Shown here piece by piece: positions 21,508 to 32,378 of a stretch of 64,000 nucleotides of DNA. Source of the DNA: Deltaproteobacteria bacterium (lineage in GTDB: Bacteria; Lernaellota; Lernaellaia; JACKCT01); assembly GCA_027493875.1 (NCBI GenBank), contig JAOSJX010000003.1:62001-126000 (forward strand), read 5' to 3'. Position 1 is the stretch's first letter. Each line of letters starts with the position of its first letter. Below the pieces are notes generated by a model, which worked only from the letters and a program-made list of their open reading frames with translations, made no database searches and was not told where the DNA came from. Both the position numbers and the translations under genes were made by a program.

Positions 21508-24500
21508 GTGAAGATCCGCGACGATTCACGAAGAAGGGGCAGAGCCCGTACGAGTCGTTTAAGTTCGTGCGGCGCATCAGCGAGATCACCAACCCCGACG
21601 GCAGCGTCGTCCACCGCAACGACAACGTCGTCGTGCCGGAACACTGGTCCCAGGTGGCCACCGACATCATCGCGCAAGAAGTGCTTCCGACGCACCGGCG
21701 TTCCGCAGACCAACGACCAAGGCGAACCGATCGTCGACGACAACAGCCAGCCCCTCCTCGGCGGCGAGTCCGACGCGCGTCAGGTCTTCGACCGCCTCGC
21801 CGACACGTGGGCTGACTGGGGGCGGCGGGCGGGGTATTTCGAGTCGCCGGCCGACGCCAAGGCCTACCGCGACGAGATGGCCTATATGCTCGCCGCGCAG
21901 ATCGCCGCGCCGAACTCGCCCCAGTGGTTCAACACGGGCCTGTATCATTCCTACCGGATCACCGGAAAAGCCCAGGGGCATTACTTTTTCAACCCCCGAT
22001 ACGGGTGACGTCGAGCGGTGCAAAAACGCCTACGAACGCCCGCAGCCCCACGCCTGCTTCATCCAATCCGTCGCCGACGATCTGGTCAACGAGGGCGGCA
22101 TCATGGATCTGTGGATGCGCGAGGCGCGCCTGTTCAAGTTCGGGTCGGGCACTGGTACGAATTTCTCCGCGCTGCGCGGCGAGGGCGAATCGCTGTCCGG
22201 CGGCGGCCGGAGTTCCGGCCTCATGAGCTTCCTCAAGATCGGCGATCGCGCCGCCGGCGCCATCAAGTCCGGCGGCACCACCCGGCGCGCGGCTAAAATG
22301 GTCTGCCTCGATCTCGACCACCCGGACATCGAGGAGTTCGTCGAGTGGAAGGTGCGCGAAGAAGAGAAGGTCGCGGCACTCGTGGCCGGCTCCAAGATGA
22401 TCAAGCGCAAGCTCAACGCGATTCTCGTCGCGTGCGCGCCGAAGAACGGGACGAAGCCGGAACAGGATCCGGCGAAAAACAAAGCGCTCGCCGAGGCGCT
22501 GGCCGAAGCCCGCGAAGCGCTGATCCCCGAGACGTTCATCCAGCGCATTCTCGGGTACGCTAAGCAGGGTTTCACCTCGATCGAACTGAAAGAATATGAT
22601 GTTGATTGGAACAACGAAGCCTATCAAACCGTTTCCGGGCAGAACGCGAACAACTCGGTCCGCATCCCGAACGAGTTCTTCGAGGCGCTCGCCTCGGGCC
22701 GTCCGTGGAAGCTGACCTACCGGCAATCCCGCGAGGTGGCGCGCGAGCTCGATCCCAAGAACCTCTGGGATAAGATCGGCGCGGCGGCCTGGGCCAGCGC
22801 CGACCCGGGCGTGCAGTACTCCACCATCATCAACGAGTGGCACACCTGCCCCGCGGGCGGACGGATCAACGCGTCGAATCCCTGCTCCGAGTATATGTTC
22901 CTGGACGACACGGCGTGCAACCTCGCGTCGATCAACCTGATCAAATTCTTGCGCGAGGACGGTGGCTTCGATATCGATCTTTTCCGCCACGCCTGCCGCC
23001 TGTGGACGATCACGCTGGAGATCAGCGTGCTCATGGCGTCGTTCCCGTCCGAGGCGATCGCCAAAAAGAGCTACGAGTACCGAACGCTCGGCCTGGGCTA
23101 CGCGAACCTCGGCAACCTGCTCATGTGCATGGGGCTGCCCTACGATTCGGAAAAAGGCCGCGCCATCGCCGGCGCCGTCACCGCCGTCATGTGCTCCGAG
23201 TCCTACGCCACCAGCGCCGAGATGGCCGGCAAGCTCGGCGCTTTCCCTAAATTCAATGAGAACCGCGAATCGATGTTGCGCGTCATCCGCAATCATCGCC
23301 GCGCGGCGCACGCCGCTTCGAAAGAGGAATACGAGAGCCTGTCGATCACGCCGCAGAGCATCGATTCGGAATGGTGTCCGGACGACCTGCTCCAGGCGGC
23401 GCGCGACGGATGGGACCGCGCGTTTGAGATGGGCCAGAAGCACGGCTACCGCAACGCGCAAACCACGGTCATCGCGCCGACCGGCACGATCGGCCTGGTC
23501 ATGGACTGCGATACCACTGGGCATCGAGCCGGACTATTCCCTCGTGAAATTCAAGAAACTCGCCGGCGGCGGCTATTTCAAGATCATCAACCGTTCCGTG
23601 CCGCTGGCGCTGCGCAAACTGGGCTACGAAAAGAGCGAAATCGACGCCATCGTGGCTTACGCCGTCGGGCGCCAGACCTTGGCCGGCGCGCCGCACATCA
23701 ACAATGACGCGCTCATCGCGAAAGGCTTTACGCCCGACATCCTCAAGAAAGTCGAATCCGCCCTGCCGACCGCCTTCTCCCTCGAAAACGCGTTTTCCAC
23801 CTGGGTGCTCGGCAAAGACTACATTTCCGAAAAGCTCGGCGTCGGCAAGGACGAAATCGAAGCGCCGGGATTCCGGCTGCTCTCGCGCCTCGGGTTCAGC
23901 GAAGACCAGATCCGCGCCGCCGAGGATTACGTCTGCGGCACCATGACGCTGGAAGGCGCGCCGTACTTGAAAGACGAGCACCTTCCGGTATTCGACTGCG
24001 CCAATCGCTGCGGCCGCAAGGGCAAACGCTTCATCGCCATCGACGGCCACCTCAAAATGATGGCCGCGGCGCAGCCGTTCATCTCCGGCGCGATCAGCAA
24101 GACCGTCAACATGCCCGCGGATTCGTCCGTCGCCGAGGTGCAGGACACCTACATGAAAGGCTGGAAACTGATGCTCAAAGGCGTCGCGCTCTACCGCGAC
24201 GGCTCGAAGCTCTCCCAGCCGCTCGCGTCCATGCAGGAAGAAACGACAGTGGCGCCCGTCGAGGTGCAGCGCGCGGCGCAGCAAATCGCCGAGCGCATCG
24301 TCTTCCGTTACGTCACCGGACGGCGCAAGCTCCCCGAACGGCGTACCGGCTACACGCAGAAAGCCGTCATCGGCGGCCACAAGATTTACCTGCGCACCGG
24401 AGAATACGGCGACGGATCGCTCGGCGAAATCTTTCTCGACATGCACAAAGAAGGCGCCGCGTTCCGCAGCCTGATGAACTGCTTCGCCATCGCCGTCAGC

Positions 24501-25116
24501 CTCGGCCTGCAGCACGGCGTGCCGCTGGACGAGTTCGTCGACGCGTTCGTCTTTACGCGCTTTGAGCCGAACGGCATGGTGGACGGGCACAAGAAGGTCC
24601 GCATGGCCACCTCCATCGTGGACTACGTCTTCCGCGAACTCGCGATCAGCTACCTCGGACGTTCGGACCTGGCGCACGTGGACGAAAGCGACGACGTCCG
24701 CAGCGACGACATCGGCAAGCCGACCGTCCAGGACGACGGATGGACGAAAAACGAGCGCCCCCGCCGGCGGTGAGGAAGTCGTCATCCGCGCGGTCGCCGA
24801 CGCGCCGGAGGTCCGCCGCGCCAACGGAAACGGCACGGCCAAGGCGCACCTGCGCAGCGTCACCGGCGACGAGCACGCGCCGAACGACCGCGACGCCGAC
24901 ATCGGAAACATCAAGGTCATCGGCAATCTGGCCGCGGCCCCGGCCGCGAAACCGAAACCGAAGCCCGCCGAGTCCGAGATGTTCCAGCAAATCCGGATGG
25001 CCAAGGAAAAAGGCTTCACCGGCGACGCGTGCCCCGAATGCGGACAGTTTACGATGGTGCGCAACGGCACCTGCACGAAATGCGTAACGTGCGGCTCGAC
25101 CACGGGCTGCTCCTGA
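21508..25116 (+). CDS. nrdJ: Adenosylcobalamin-dependent (class II) ribonucleotide reductase
   Basis: About 1,200 residues, reducing ribonucleotides to deoxyribonucleotides with coenzyme B12 and independent of oxygen. The start is GTG with GAGGAG 5 bases upstream. Conserved segments include [71 protein letters not shown] and [20 protein letters not shown]. The C-terminus has the zinc-binding CPECG...[13 protein letters not shown] typical of large NrdJ proteins, preceded by [16 protein letters not shown]. At least five one-base indels break the frame (near 21520, 21675, 21992, 23518 and 24763), mostly in short homopolymers. It is preceded by an NrdR box and a leader hairpin and followed by a dCMP deaminase gene, so the region is devoted to DNA precursors. 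Confidence 0.95.
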
Positions 25117-25131
25117 TCGAATGATTCCCGG

Positions 25132-25158
25132 CGCCCGGCTCCGGCCGGGCGTCGTCGT
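25132..25158 (+). terminator. Hairpin after nrdJ (weak terminator)
   Basis: Stem CGCCCGG (25132-25138) / CCGGGCG (25145-25151) with a 6-base loop, followed by only a weak T-rich stretch. Position right after the nrdJ stop suggests termination or mRNA 3'-end stabilisation. Confidence 0.45.
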
Positions 25159-25190
25159 TTGAACTATAAATTCGTAAAGCGGCAACGATC

Positions 25191-25671
25191 ATGGCACGAA
25201 CTAATTGGCATACGTAGCTTCATGGACATCGCGCACGCGGCGTCCACCCGCGCCACCTGCGATCGCCTCAAGGTGGGCGCGGTGATCGTCAAAGACCATC
25301 GCATCCTGACGACCGGTTACAACGGATCGCTCCCGGGAACCGCGCACTGCGACGACGTCGGCCATCTTGTGAAGGACGGCCACTGCGTGCGAACCGTCCA
25401 CGCCGAGCAGAACGCCGTGCTCCAGGCCGCGCGCTTCGGCATCAGCCTCGAGGGCGCCACGTGCTATTGCACCTACAAACCGTGCCTGGCCTGTCTCAAA
25501 ACCCTTCTCGGCGCGGGCGTCAATCGCATTATCTACGGCGAAATTTATGGCAACGAAAAATCCTATTACGGCGAGGAAGAGCTTTTACGCGGACTCAGCG
25601 TGCCGATGATGTCCGTCGAGGACGCGCTGCGCCTCGATGCCGAGATGCGCCGGGAACGCGACTCCGCGTAA
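25191..25671 (+). CDS. dCMP deaminase family protein
   Basis: A zinc-dependent deaminase, about 160 residues, that converts dCMP to dUMP for thymidylate synthesis (ComEB-like). Zinc and catalytic motifs are seen in TVHAEQNAV (His and Glu) and YKPCLACLK (two Cys), with RATCDRLKVGAVIVK and TGYNGSLPGTAHCDDVGHL. I prefer the ATG at 25191: after removing one extra G near 25217 the protein reads MARTNWHTYFMDIAHAAS, like the usual family N-terminus with a YFM motif. A TTG further upstream gives an unrelated N-terminus. It lies 75 bases after nrdJ, consistent with a shared role in nucleotide supply. Confidence 0.88.
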
Positions 25672-25756
25672 CCCGCGGACTCGGCCGCGGGCGTGACGAA
25701 CCGCGTTCTATTCCATAAAATAAGAATTCATTATTTATTGCTTGGAGCCTGTTCGC

Positions 25757-27439
25757 ATGTCGTCGATCCCGATCATCCTGGTCGCGGCCCTCGGTTATGT
25801 TGCCGCCTATCGCCTCTACGGGAGCTGGCTCGGACGCCGCATCTTCAAGCTCGACCGCGGCGCGGTCACGCCGGCGCACGCGCTTGAAGACGGAGAGGAT
25901 TTCGTCCCCACCAAAACCGAAGTCCTCTTCGGCCACCATTTCACGACCATCGCCGGCACCGGCCCCATCGTCGGTCCGGCCATCGCCGTCATCTGGGGCT
26001 GGGTTCCGGCGATTCTTTGGGTTGTTCTCGGACCGATTTTCATGGGCGCGGTGCACGACCTGGGCGCCCTCGTCATCTCCTCCCGTCACCGCGCCGAATC
26101 CATCGGCGAAATCGCCGAGGAAATCATCAGCCCCCGCGTCCGCACCCTTTTTCTCCTCATCATCTTCTTCCTGCTCCTGCTCGTCATCGCGGTGTTCGGC
26201 TGGGTGATCGCGGTGATTTTCAAACTCTATCCGCAGGCGGTGATCCCCGTGTGGGCCGAAGTCCCGATCGCCCTGTGGCTGGCGTGGGCCGTCGCCAAAA
26301 ACAAAGTCAGCCTGCGCGTCGGCGCCCTCGTCGCGGTCGCCGCCATGTACGCGTTCGTCTACGTCGGATACAAGGTGCCGTTCACGATGCCGGAGATCGC
26401 CGGCGTGCATCCGACCGTCACCTGGATCGTCATTCTGCTCGCGTACTCCTACGTCGCGTCGATCCTTCCGGTGCAGCGGCTTTTGCAACCGCGCGACTTC
26501 ATCAACAGCCACCAGCTTTTCATCGTCATGGCGGCGCTGGTGCTCGGGTTGGCCATCGCGCGCCCGGCCGTCGTCGCGCCCACCTTCGACCCGCACCCCA
26601 CGGGCGCGCCGCCGATGATCCCGATGATCTTCGTCATCATCGCCTGCGGCGCGATCTCGGGGTTCCACAGCCTGGCCGGCTCCGGCACCACCTCGAAGCA
26701 GATGAACAGCGAAACCGACGCGCTGCCCATCGGCTACGGCAGCATGCTGCTCGAAGGATTTCTCGCCGTGCTCGTCATTCTCGCGTGCACCGCGGGCTTC
26801 CCCGACACCGCCGCGTGGAAGGCGCACTACGGCGATTTCGCGGTCGCCAACGGCCTCGGCTCCACCGTCGACGCCTTCGTCCACGGCTCGTCCAACATCA
26901 TGGCCGCCGCCTACGGTCTTCCCGTCGCGCTCCTGGCGACGGTGATGGGCGTGTTCGTCGTCTCCTTCGCGAGCACGTCCCTCGATTCCGCGACGCGCAT
27001 CCAGCGTTACGTCGTCGCCGAGCTCGCCGCGGATTTCAACATCGATTTTTTCAAGAACAAGCACGCCGCCACGTCGTTCGCCGTCGTCACCGCCGCGGCG
27101 TTGGCGCTCGCGCAAAAAGGAGGCACCGGCGCCCTCCTGCTCTGGCCGCTGTTCGGCACGACGAACCAGCTTCTCGCCGGACTCACCTTTCTCGTCATCT
27201 GGGCCTATCTGTTGCGCCGCGGCAGCCCGACGTGGTTCGCGTTCGTCCCGATGGTGTTCATGATCGCGATGACCGGCTGGGCTATGGTGCTCAACCTCGA
27301 CCTCTACTACCAAAAGGCGCAGTGGCACCTGCTCGTCATGGGCGGTATCGTGCTCGTGCTGGAAATCTGGATGATCGCGGAAACCGTGATGGTATCACGC
27401 TCGCTCCGCGCCGCCCGCCCCGAACGCTCGGCCGGTTAA
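25757..27439 (+). CDS. cstA: CstA-family carbon starvation protein (peptide/pyruvate transporter)
   Basis: A polytopic inner-membrane protein of 560 residues, full length without frame breaks. Diagnostic CstA sequence includes TEVLFGHHFTTIAGTGPIVG, MGAVHDLGALVISSRHRAES, CGAISGFHSLAGSGTTSKQM and TTNQLLAGLTFLVIWAYL. Family members take up peptides or pyruvate, typically when carbon is short. The start is ATG 25757 with GGAG about 9 bases upstream. It ends 45 bases beyond the stop of the convergent glycosyltransferase gene, so their 3' ends overlap. Confidence 0.93.
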   Translation: MSSIPIILVAALGYVAAYRLYGSWLGRRIFKLDRGAVTPAHALEDGEDFVPTKTEVLFGHHFTTIAGTGPIVGPAIAVIWGWVPAILWVVLGPIFMGAVHDLGALVISSRHRAESIGEIAEEIISPRVRTLFLLIIFFLLLLVIAVFGWVIAVIFKLYPQAVIPVWAEVPIALWLAWAVAKNKVSLRVGALVAVAAMYAFVYVGYKVPFTMPEIAGVHPTVTWIVILLAYSYVASILPVQRLLQPRDFINSHQLFIVMAALVLGLAIARPAVVAPTFDPHPTGAPPMIPMIFVIIACGAISGFHSLAGSGTTSKQMNSETDALPIGYGSMLLEGFLAVLVILACTAGFPDTAAWKAHYGDFAVANGLGSTVDAFVHGSSNIMAAAYGLPVALLATVMGVFVVSFASTSLDSATRIQRYVVAELAADFNIDFFKNKHAATSFAVVTAAALALAQKGGTGALLLWPLFGTTNQLLAGLTFLVIWAYLLRRGSPTWFAFVPMVFMIAMTGWAMVLNLDLYYQKAQWHLLVMGGIVLVLEIWMIAETVMVSRSLRAARPERSAG

Positions 27440-28701
27440 CCGGCGCCGCACTTCCCAAAACACCAGCGGCGCCGCCGGCAGATACTGCATCGCGTGCACA
27501 AAACCGCCGGGGTCGAATGCCCCGCCGTTCAAATGGCGGAGGGACGCCAGATGCGCGAACGGCATGGCGAAGCCGAGCCAGAAGATCGCGGGCGAGCCCG
27601 AAAACGGCAGAAAGCACAGCGCCCACGTCAAATACCAAGGCAGCGCCGTCGGCGTACCGAGAATCCACAACAATCCGATCGCCGATCCCGCGGCGAGAAG
27701 ATCGGTTTTTCGCCACGCCATCCACGCGACGGCGCCGGCGAGAATCGCGCCGATCGCGAGTTTCGCCCCGAGCCGGCTCCCCCGTCCAACCAAGAAGAAG
27801 GTCATAGACCGAACCGTTGAACGCCCAGGCGTCGGCGTACCGGAACAGGCCCGCGACGAGATCCCGCCCCGCGCCGGCGAACGGGAGATAGGCGGCAACA
27901 AATAAAATCGGGATCGCCCAAAGAAACCGGCGATGACGCATTCTCACGGCGAAGAGCGGTACGAAGACGACCGGATAGAATTTGGAGAGAATGCCCGCGG
28001 TCAACGCCACGATCGGCGGGCGCTCGGTCCCGTAGTCGATAAGAAAAATCGCCAGCATCAAAAAGAAAATACCTTGCGCGTCGCCGTGGCCGTGCCCCGC
28101 GAACTCCATGAGCACAACCGGCGACGCCATCCACGCCGCCGCGCGGCCGGCCGGCAAACGTTTTCTCCTCAACAAAAGAACGATGAGCGCCGCGACGCCG
28201 AGATCGAAAAACGCCGCCGTGGCTTTGAACGCCGTTGCCGTATCCGACACCGCGCCCGTCGCGGCGAACGCCGCTTGCGCGAACGGCGGATAGACCGTCT
28301 TGACGGCCGTGTTGTTCAGATTGCCGTGGTTCTCGTCGCGGAGGGATGCCGCGTCCGGATGCGCCGGATGGTAAGTGAACGGGTTCATCCCGTGGCGGAT
28401 CGCGCGCCCGTCCCACATGTACCGGTACACGTCGCCGGACAAAACAGGCGGCGCCGCGATGAAAAAAATCCGCGTCACGAGACCCGCGGCCACGAGCAAC
28501 CCGATCGCGCGCGCCCCATTCTCATTCCAATAAACCCCACATAAAACGGCCCACGCGACGCCGAGCGTCGCCGCGAAGATGACAAATCCCGCGTTTTGTT
28601 CGAGAACGCGCGGAAATAAAGCGACCGCCAGCGCGGCCGCCGCTTGCGCCGAAGCGGCCGACGCGGCAATAAAAAGACGGCGGTCCGGGACATTTTTTCA
28701 T
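27395..28701 (-). CDS. GT-C/DUF2029-type membrane glycosyltransferase
   Basis: A multi-spanning membrane protein of about 435 residues with the polyprenyl-phosphate-sugar-dependent transferase pattern SGDVYRYMWDGRAIRHGMNP in the first luminal loop (the acidic catalytic residue of GT-C enzymes lies in such loops), followed by KTVYPPFAQAAF, GHGHGDAQGIFFLMLAIFLI and GILSKFYPVVFVPLFAVRMR. Frames join at about 27780. I extend the N-terminus to an ATG at 28701: removing one A from the A6 run gives MKNVPDRRLFIAASAASAQA, a credible first membrane helix. It is divergent from a GT2 gene and likely adds a mannose-type sugar to a lipid-linked glycan (inference from family). Confidence 0.75.
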
Positions 28702-28738
28702 GGCCGTGGTCTCGTCACCGGTTTAAAGAAGAAGGACC

Positions 28739-30245
28739 ATGTTTTCACTTTCGCCCATCGCCATGAAGCTGATCGTCGCGGCGTACTTCCTGACGCTCGC
28801 GGGACTCGCCGTCTTCGGAACGCACCGCTATCTGCTCCTCTACCTTTACCGCAAAAACCGCCGCCGCCGGAACGCCCCGCCCGCCGGGCGATTCGCCGTA
28901 TGGCCGCGCGTTACCGTGCAGCTTCCGCTCTACGACGAAATGTACGTCGCAAAGCGGCTGATCGACGCCGCCTGCGGCCTCGATTATCCAAAGGACCGTC
29001 TCGAGGTACAGGTCCTTGACGACTCCGACGACGAAACGCGCGGCGTGGTCGATGACGCGGTCGACCGCTGGCGCGGAAAGGGCTTCAACGTCCGCGCCGT
29101 TCGCCGGCTGTCGCGCGAGGGTTTCAAGGCCGGCGCGCTGGCGTACGGTCTGGAACGCGCGTCGGGAGAGTTCGTCGCCGTTTTCGACGCCGATTTCGTT
29201 CCGCCGCCCGATTTCCTCAAAAAAACGGTCCCCTATTTCACCGACGCGTCCATCGGCATGGTCCAAACCCGCTGGACGCATCTCAACGAAAACTATTCTC
29301 TCGCCACGCGCTTGCAGGCGCTCTACCTCGACGGTCATTTCGTCATCGAACACGCGGCGCGCTGCTGGTCCGGACGGTTTTTCAACTTCAACGGAACGGC
29401 GGGCGTGTGGCGCCGGCAGGCCATCGACGACGCCGGCGGCTGGCAACACGACACGATCACGGAGGACTTGGATCTTTCGTACCGCGCGCAACTCGCGGGC
29501 TGGAAATTTCATTATCTGCTCGACGTGGAAACGCCGGCGGAAGTCCCCGCCCTGCTCTCCGGTTTCCGAACGCAGCAATTCCGCTGGACCAAAGGCTCGA
29601 TCGAAACAGCCCTCAAACTGCTACCGCGCATCTGGCGGGCCGCCCTTCCCCTCCGCGTGAAGCTCGAAGCGACGGTCCATCTCACCGGCAACCTCGCCTA
29701 CCTGCTCGTTGCGGCCCCTTTGTCTACTCTCCGGCCCGTCGGTCATGATCCGCGTGCATATGGGGTGGCGGTCCATCGCCTGGCTCGATCTGGCGATCTT
29801 CGCCGTCGTGTCGGTTTCGATTTTCGCTTATTACCTGGAGAGCCAGCGACAGGTCGGAAAGCCGATCGGCAGGACCCTTCTGCTCATCCCGGCGCTCATG
29901 GCCCTCGGCATCGGCATGGCCGCGAACAATACGCGCGCGGTGATCGAAGCCCTGTTGGGCCGCCGCAGCGCGTTCGTGCGTACGCCCAAGCACCGCCTCG
30001 AAGGACGGCGCGGCCGCGTGGTCGGCACGCGTTACCTCACGCCCCTCGGCCGCGAACTCGTCGTCGAATCCGCCGCCGCCCTCTATTTCCTGCCGCCGAT
30101 TCTGTATGCCACGCGTTACGAGGTTTGGGCGTCGCTGCCCTTTCAGATCCTCTTTTGCGCGGGCTTCGCGTATCTCGTCACCGCGACGGTCTGGCAGACG
30201 GCGCGTTTCCGTATCGCGCGGTTGCGGCACGGCGCGCACGCTTGA
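28739..30245 (+). CDS. Cellulose-synthase-like GT2 membrane glycosyltransferase
   Basis: About 500 residues. One N-terminal membrane helix, then a processive GT2 domain with the D,D,D,Q..RW signature: QVLDDSDDETRG, VAVFDADFVPPPDF, TITEDLDLSYRAQLAG and RTQQFRWTKG. It is followed by three or more C-terminal membrane helices. A frameshift near 29725 separates the catalytic part from the membrane part. It resembles CslA-like beta-mannan/glucan synthases that polymerise a sugar nucleotide and export the chain. It overlaps the following GT2 gene by one base (TGATG), so the two probably work together. Confidence 0.82.
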
Positions 30246-30928
30246 TGCGCGTCGCGGTCGTCATTCCCGCGCTGGACGAAGCCGAGTCCATCGGCCTTGT
30301 GCTGGACGACATTCCCAAAGACCGCGTTGAGCGTGTGGTCGTCGCCGACAACGGATCGCGCGACGCCACGGCGGATATCGCCCGCGCGCACGGCGCCGAG
30401 GTCGTCCTCGAAACGCATCGCGGCTACGGCGCCGCGTGCCTGGCCGGTCTGGCGCACCTGAAGGCCGACCCTCCCGACGCTGTTCTATTTCTGGACGCCG
30501 ACCGTTCCGACTATCCGGAGGAAGCTTCTCTTCTTCTCGATAAAATCGCCGAAGGGTACGACCTCGTCATCGGCAGCCGCGCCCGGCGCGCGGAACCGGG
30601 CGCCCTTTTGCCGCAGGCGCGTTTCGGAAATCGGCTCGCGACGTTTCTCATTCGCTTGTTCTGGGGAACGCGGTTTACCGATCTTGGCCCGTTTCGCGCC
30701 GTGACGTGGAACACCCTCGAACGCATCGCCATGGCCGACCGCGATTTCGGCTGGACCGTCGAAATGCAGCTCAAAGCCGCGCGCCTGAAACTCCGCTGCG
30801 CCGAAGTGGACGTGCGCTACCGCAAACGCCACGGCGACAAATCAAAAGTCACCGGAACCCTCGCCGGCACGGTCAAGGCCGGCGTCAAAATCCTCTACGT
30901 CATCTTCCGCCACGCTCTCGCCGCCTGA
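30245..30928 (+). CDS. GT2 glycosyltransferase (dolichyl-phosphate-mannose-synthase-like)
   Basis: 227 residues. VVIPALDEAESIGLVLDDIP starts the nucleotide-binding half, with VVADNGSRDATADIARAHGA and the DXD-like FLDADRSDYPEE. WGTRFTDLGPFRAV and VEMQLKAARLKLRCAEVDVR complete the family picture. Such enzymes transfer a sugar from a nucleotide to polyprenyl phosphate, which would supply the donor for the GT-C enzyme next door (inference). Intact frame; start overlaps the previous stop. Confidence 0.87.
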   Translation: MRVAVVIPALDEAESIGLVLDDIPKDRVERVVVADNGSRDATADIARAHGAEVVLETHRGYGAACLAGLAHLKADPPDAVLFLDADRSDYPEEASLLLDKIAEGYDLVIGSRARRAEPGALLPQARFGNRLATFLIRLFWGTRFTDLGPFRAVTWNTLERIAMADRDFGWTVEMQLKAARLKLRCAEVDVRYRKRHGDKSKVTGTLAGTVKAGVKILYVIFRHALAA

Positions 30929-30976
30929 CGCGCTCGGAGCCCCGAGCGATAGTGAGCGGGATGCCGTTACAAAAAA
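30929..30976. other. Short spacer before the IS110 element
   Basis: Only 48 bases lie between the GT2 stop and the left boundary of the proposed mobile element. No terminator is obvious. Confidence 0.4.
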
Positions 30977-31007
30977 GGGGGCACCATAGAATGGCGCTAA
31001 GATAAGC
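30977..31007 (+). repeat. Left imperfect inverted repeat of the IS110 region
   Basis: Begins GGGGGCACCATAGAATGG and ends GGCGCTAAGATAAGC; the reverse complement matches 32593-32623 closely, with 13 of 15 identities in the inner 15 bases. Confidence 0.6.
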
Positions 31008-31378
31008 TCGATTGGCGGGGAGAGCCCGAACAATGCGACGCGTGCCAAGGCGCGTGTGGAACACCCATAACCGCGCGGATCAACACCGCCCCTTGCCGTT
31101 TTCGGTCGCTTACGTCATCGCGCTCTCTTTCCGTTAGCCGCCCGCGCTGGGACCGCAAGAGTCCCGGCGCGGGGCCGCCGACTTTTCCCGATTCGCGGGC
31201 GTTCATCGACACCCATTCGCACCGAATCCGCGCCACACGCGGCCGTGCATGATAGGATTCAACGGAAGGTCGCCCAATCAGTCGCGCGGCGCTCGACGAA
31301 CAAATTGGTCATGTTAGTCGACGCCAGTTCCACACCCGGGCCGTTCCTTCCCGATCCGCCCGCGATATCCTTTCTTCG
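31008..31378. ncRNA. Structured non-coding flank downstream of the transposase, bridge/seek RNA candidate
   Basis: No protein is supported here. The most striking structure is a 13-bp stem at 31141-31173, arms CCCGCGCTGGGAC and GTCCCGGCGCGGG (one T-G wobble) closing a 7-base loop. In the IS1111 subgroup of IS110 elements the long non-coding segment lies downstream of the transposase and encodes the RNA that directs integration. Assignment as such an RNA is inference from position and structure. Confidence 0.4.
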
Positions 31379-32378
31379 TTACGCGGCCTCCTTCATCCGG
31401 TGATGGCGGCGCAGGCGAATCCAGCAGATTTCCGCCAGTTTCCTCGCCACGGCGACGCGCGCGATCTTCGCGCTCGACCGTTCCGGACCCGCGTGTAAAA
31501 ATTCGCTAGGGCCTTGTCTTTCTGAGGGGCCTTCATCGCCGCCTGCACCAACACCCAACGCAGCCACGGCGAGCCCTGGCGCGTGATCGATCCGTGATGG
31601 CAATGGCCGCCCGACTGGTCCACGCGCGGCGTCAATCCCGAATAGGCCCCCACCTGCCGCGCATCGTGGAAGCGCAACGGCTCCCCGAGCTCCCCGATGA
31701 TCAGCAACGCCGAAAACAATCCGATCCCTGGAATCTCCATGATCGCCGGAACCTCCGGGAACGATGCCGCCGCCTTGCTCAAGGCCAGGTCAGGCGTTTC
31801 GATCTCCCGCCGGTAATGGTCCCATCGACGCAGGGCTTCGTCCCGTGTCGCGTTGCCGACAAAACCGAGGTCGAGGTCGGCGACGAAACGAATCCATCCC
31901 CGGCAAAACGGGGTCTTGAACGGAGGATGAATATTCCTACGCGTCAGCACCGCGTGCAGCTCGTTCTTGGCCTGCGTCGCGTGACGCGCAAGACGGGCGC
32001 GCGCGCGGCAGAGATCGCGGAGTTCCTGATAACGGCGCGGCGGTACGTAGGCCATGGGAATCATCTCGACGCGCAAGTAGTTTGGCCAGAAGCGCCGCGT
32101 CGCGCTTGTCCGTCTTGGCCCGGCCCTCTGCAATGGCGCTTCAAACGACGGGGATGCGCGAGAACAACCTCGCCCCGGGACGCAAGAAGGTCGTAGAGCC
32201 AGCGATAGCTGCCGGAGGCTTCGATGACCGCGCGAAAGGGCCTCAATCCCTCGAAGGACGCGACGATCTTCTCGGTCTCCCGGCAACGGATCGTCACGGG
32301 ACGGCCGATCGGCCCGTGCGCGTTCTCGACGGCGATCACGAGAGTGTGTTTGTGCAAATCGACTCCGACGTAGTGCAT
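31379..32378 (-). CDS. IS110-family transposase
   Basis: About 333 residues, with a DEDD (RuvC-like) N-terminal domain beginning MHYVGVDLHKHTLVIAVEN and a C-terminal Transposase_20 domain with PGIGLFSALLIIGELGE, ARQVGAYSGLTPRVDQSG and SITRQGSPWLRWVLVQAAMK, where the catalytic serine region lies. IS110 enzymes insert without classic terminal repeats, guided by an element-encoded RNA. Frame breaks near 32100 and 31470 leave both domains readable. AAGGAGG sits 6 bases before the ATG. Confidence 0.88.

Noticed and set aside
21508-25116. Programmed frameshifting or stop-codon recoding in nrdJ and other genes.
   Set aside because: The breaks are too many, occur in unrelated genes, fall mostly in plain homopolymers and lack slippery-site plus pseudoknot context. 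Sequence error is simpler.
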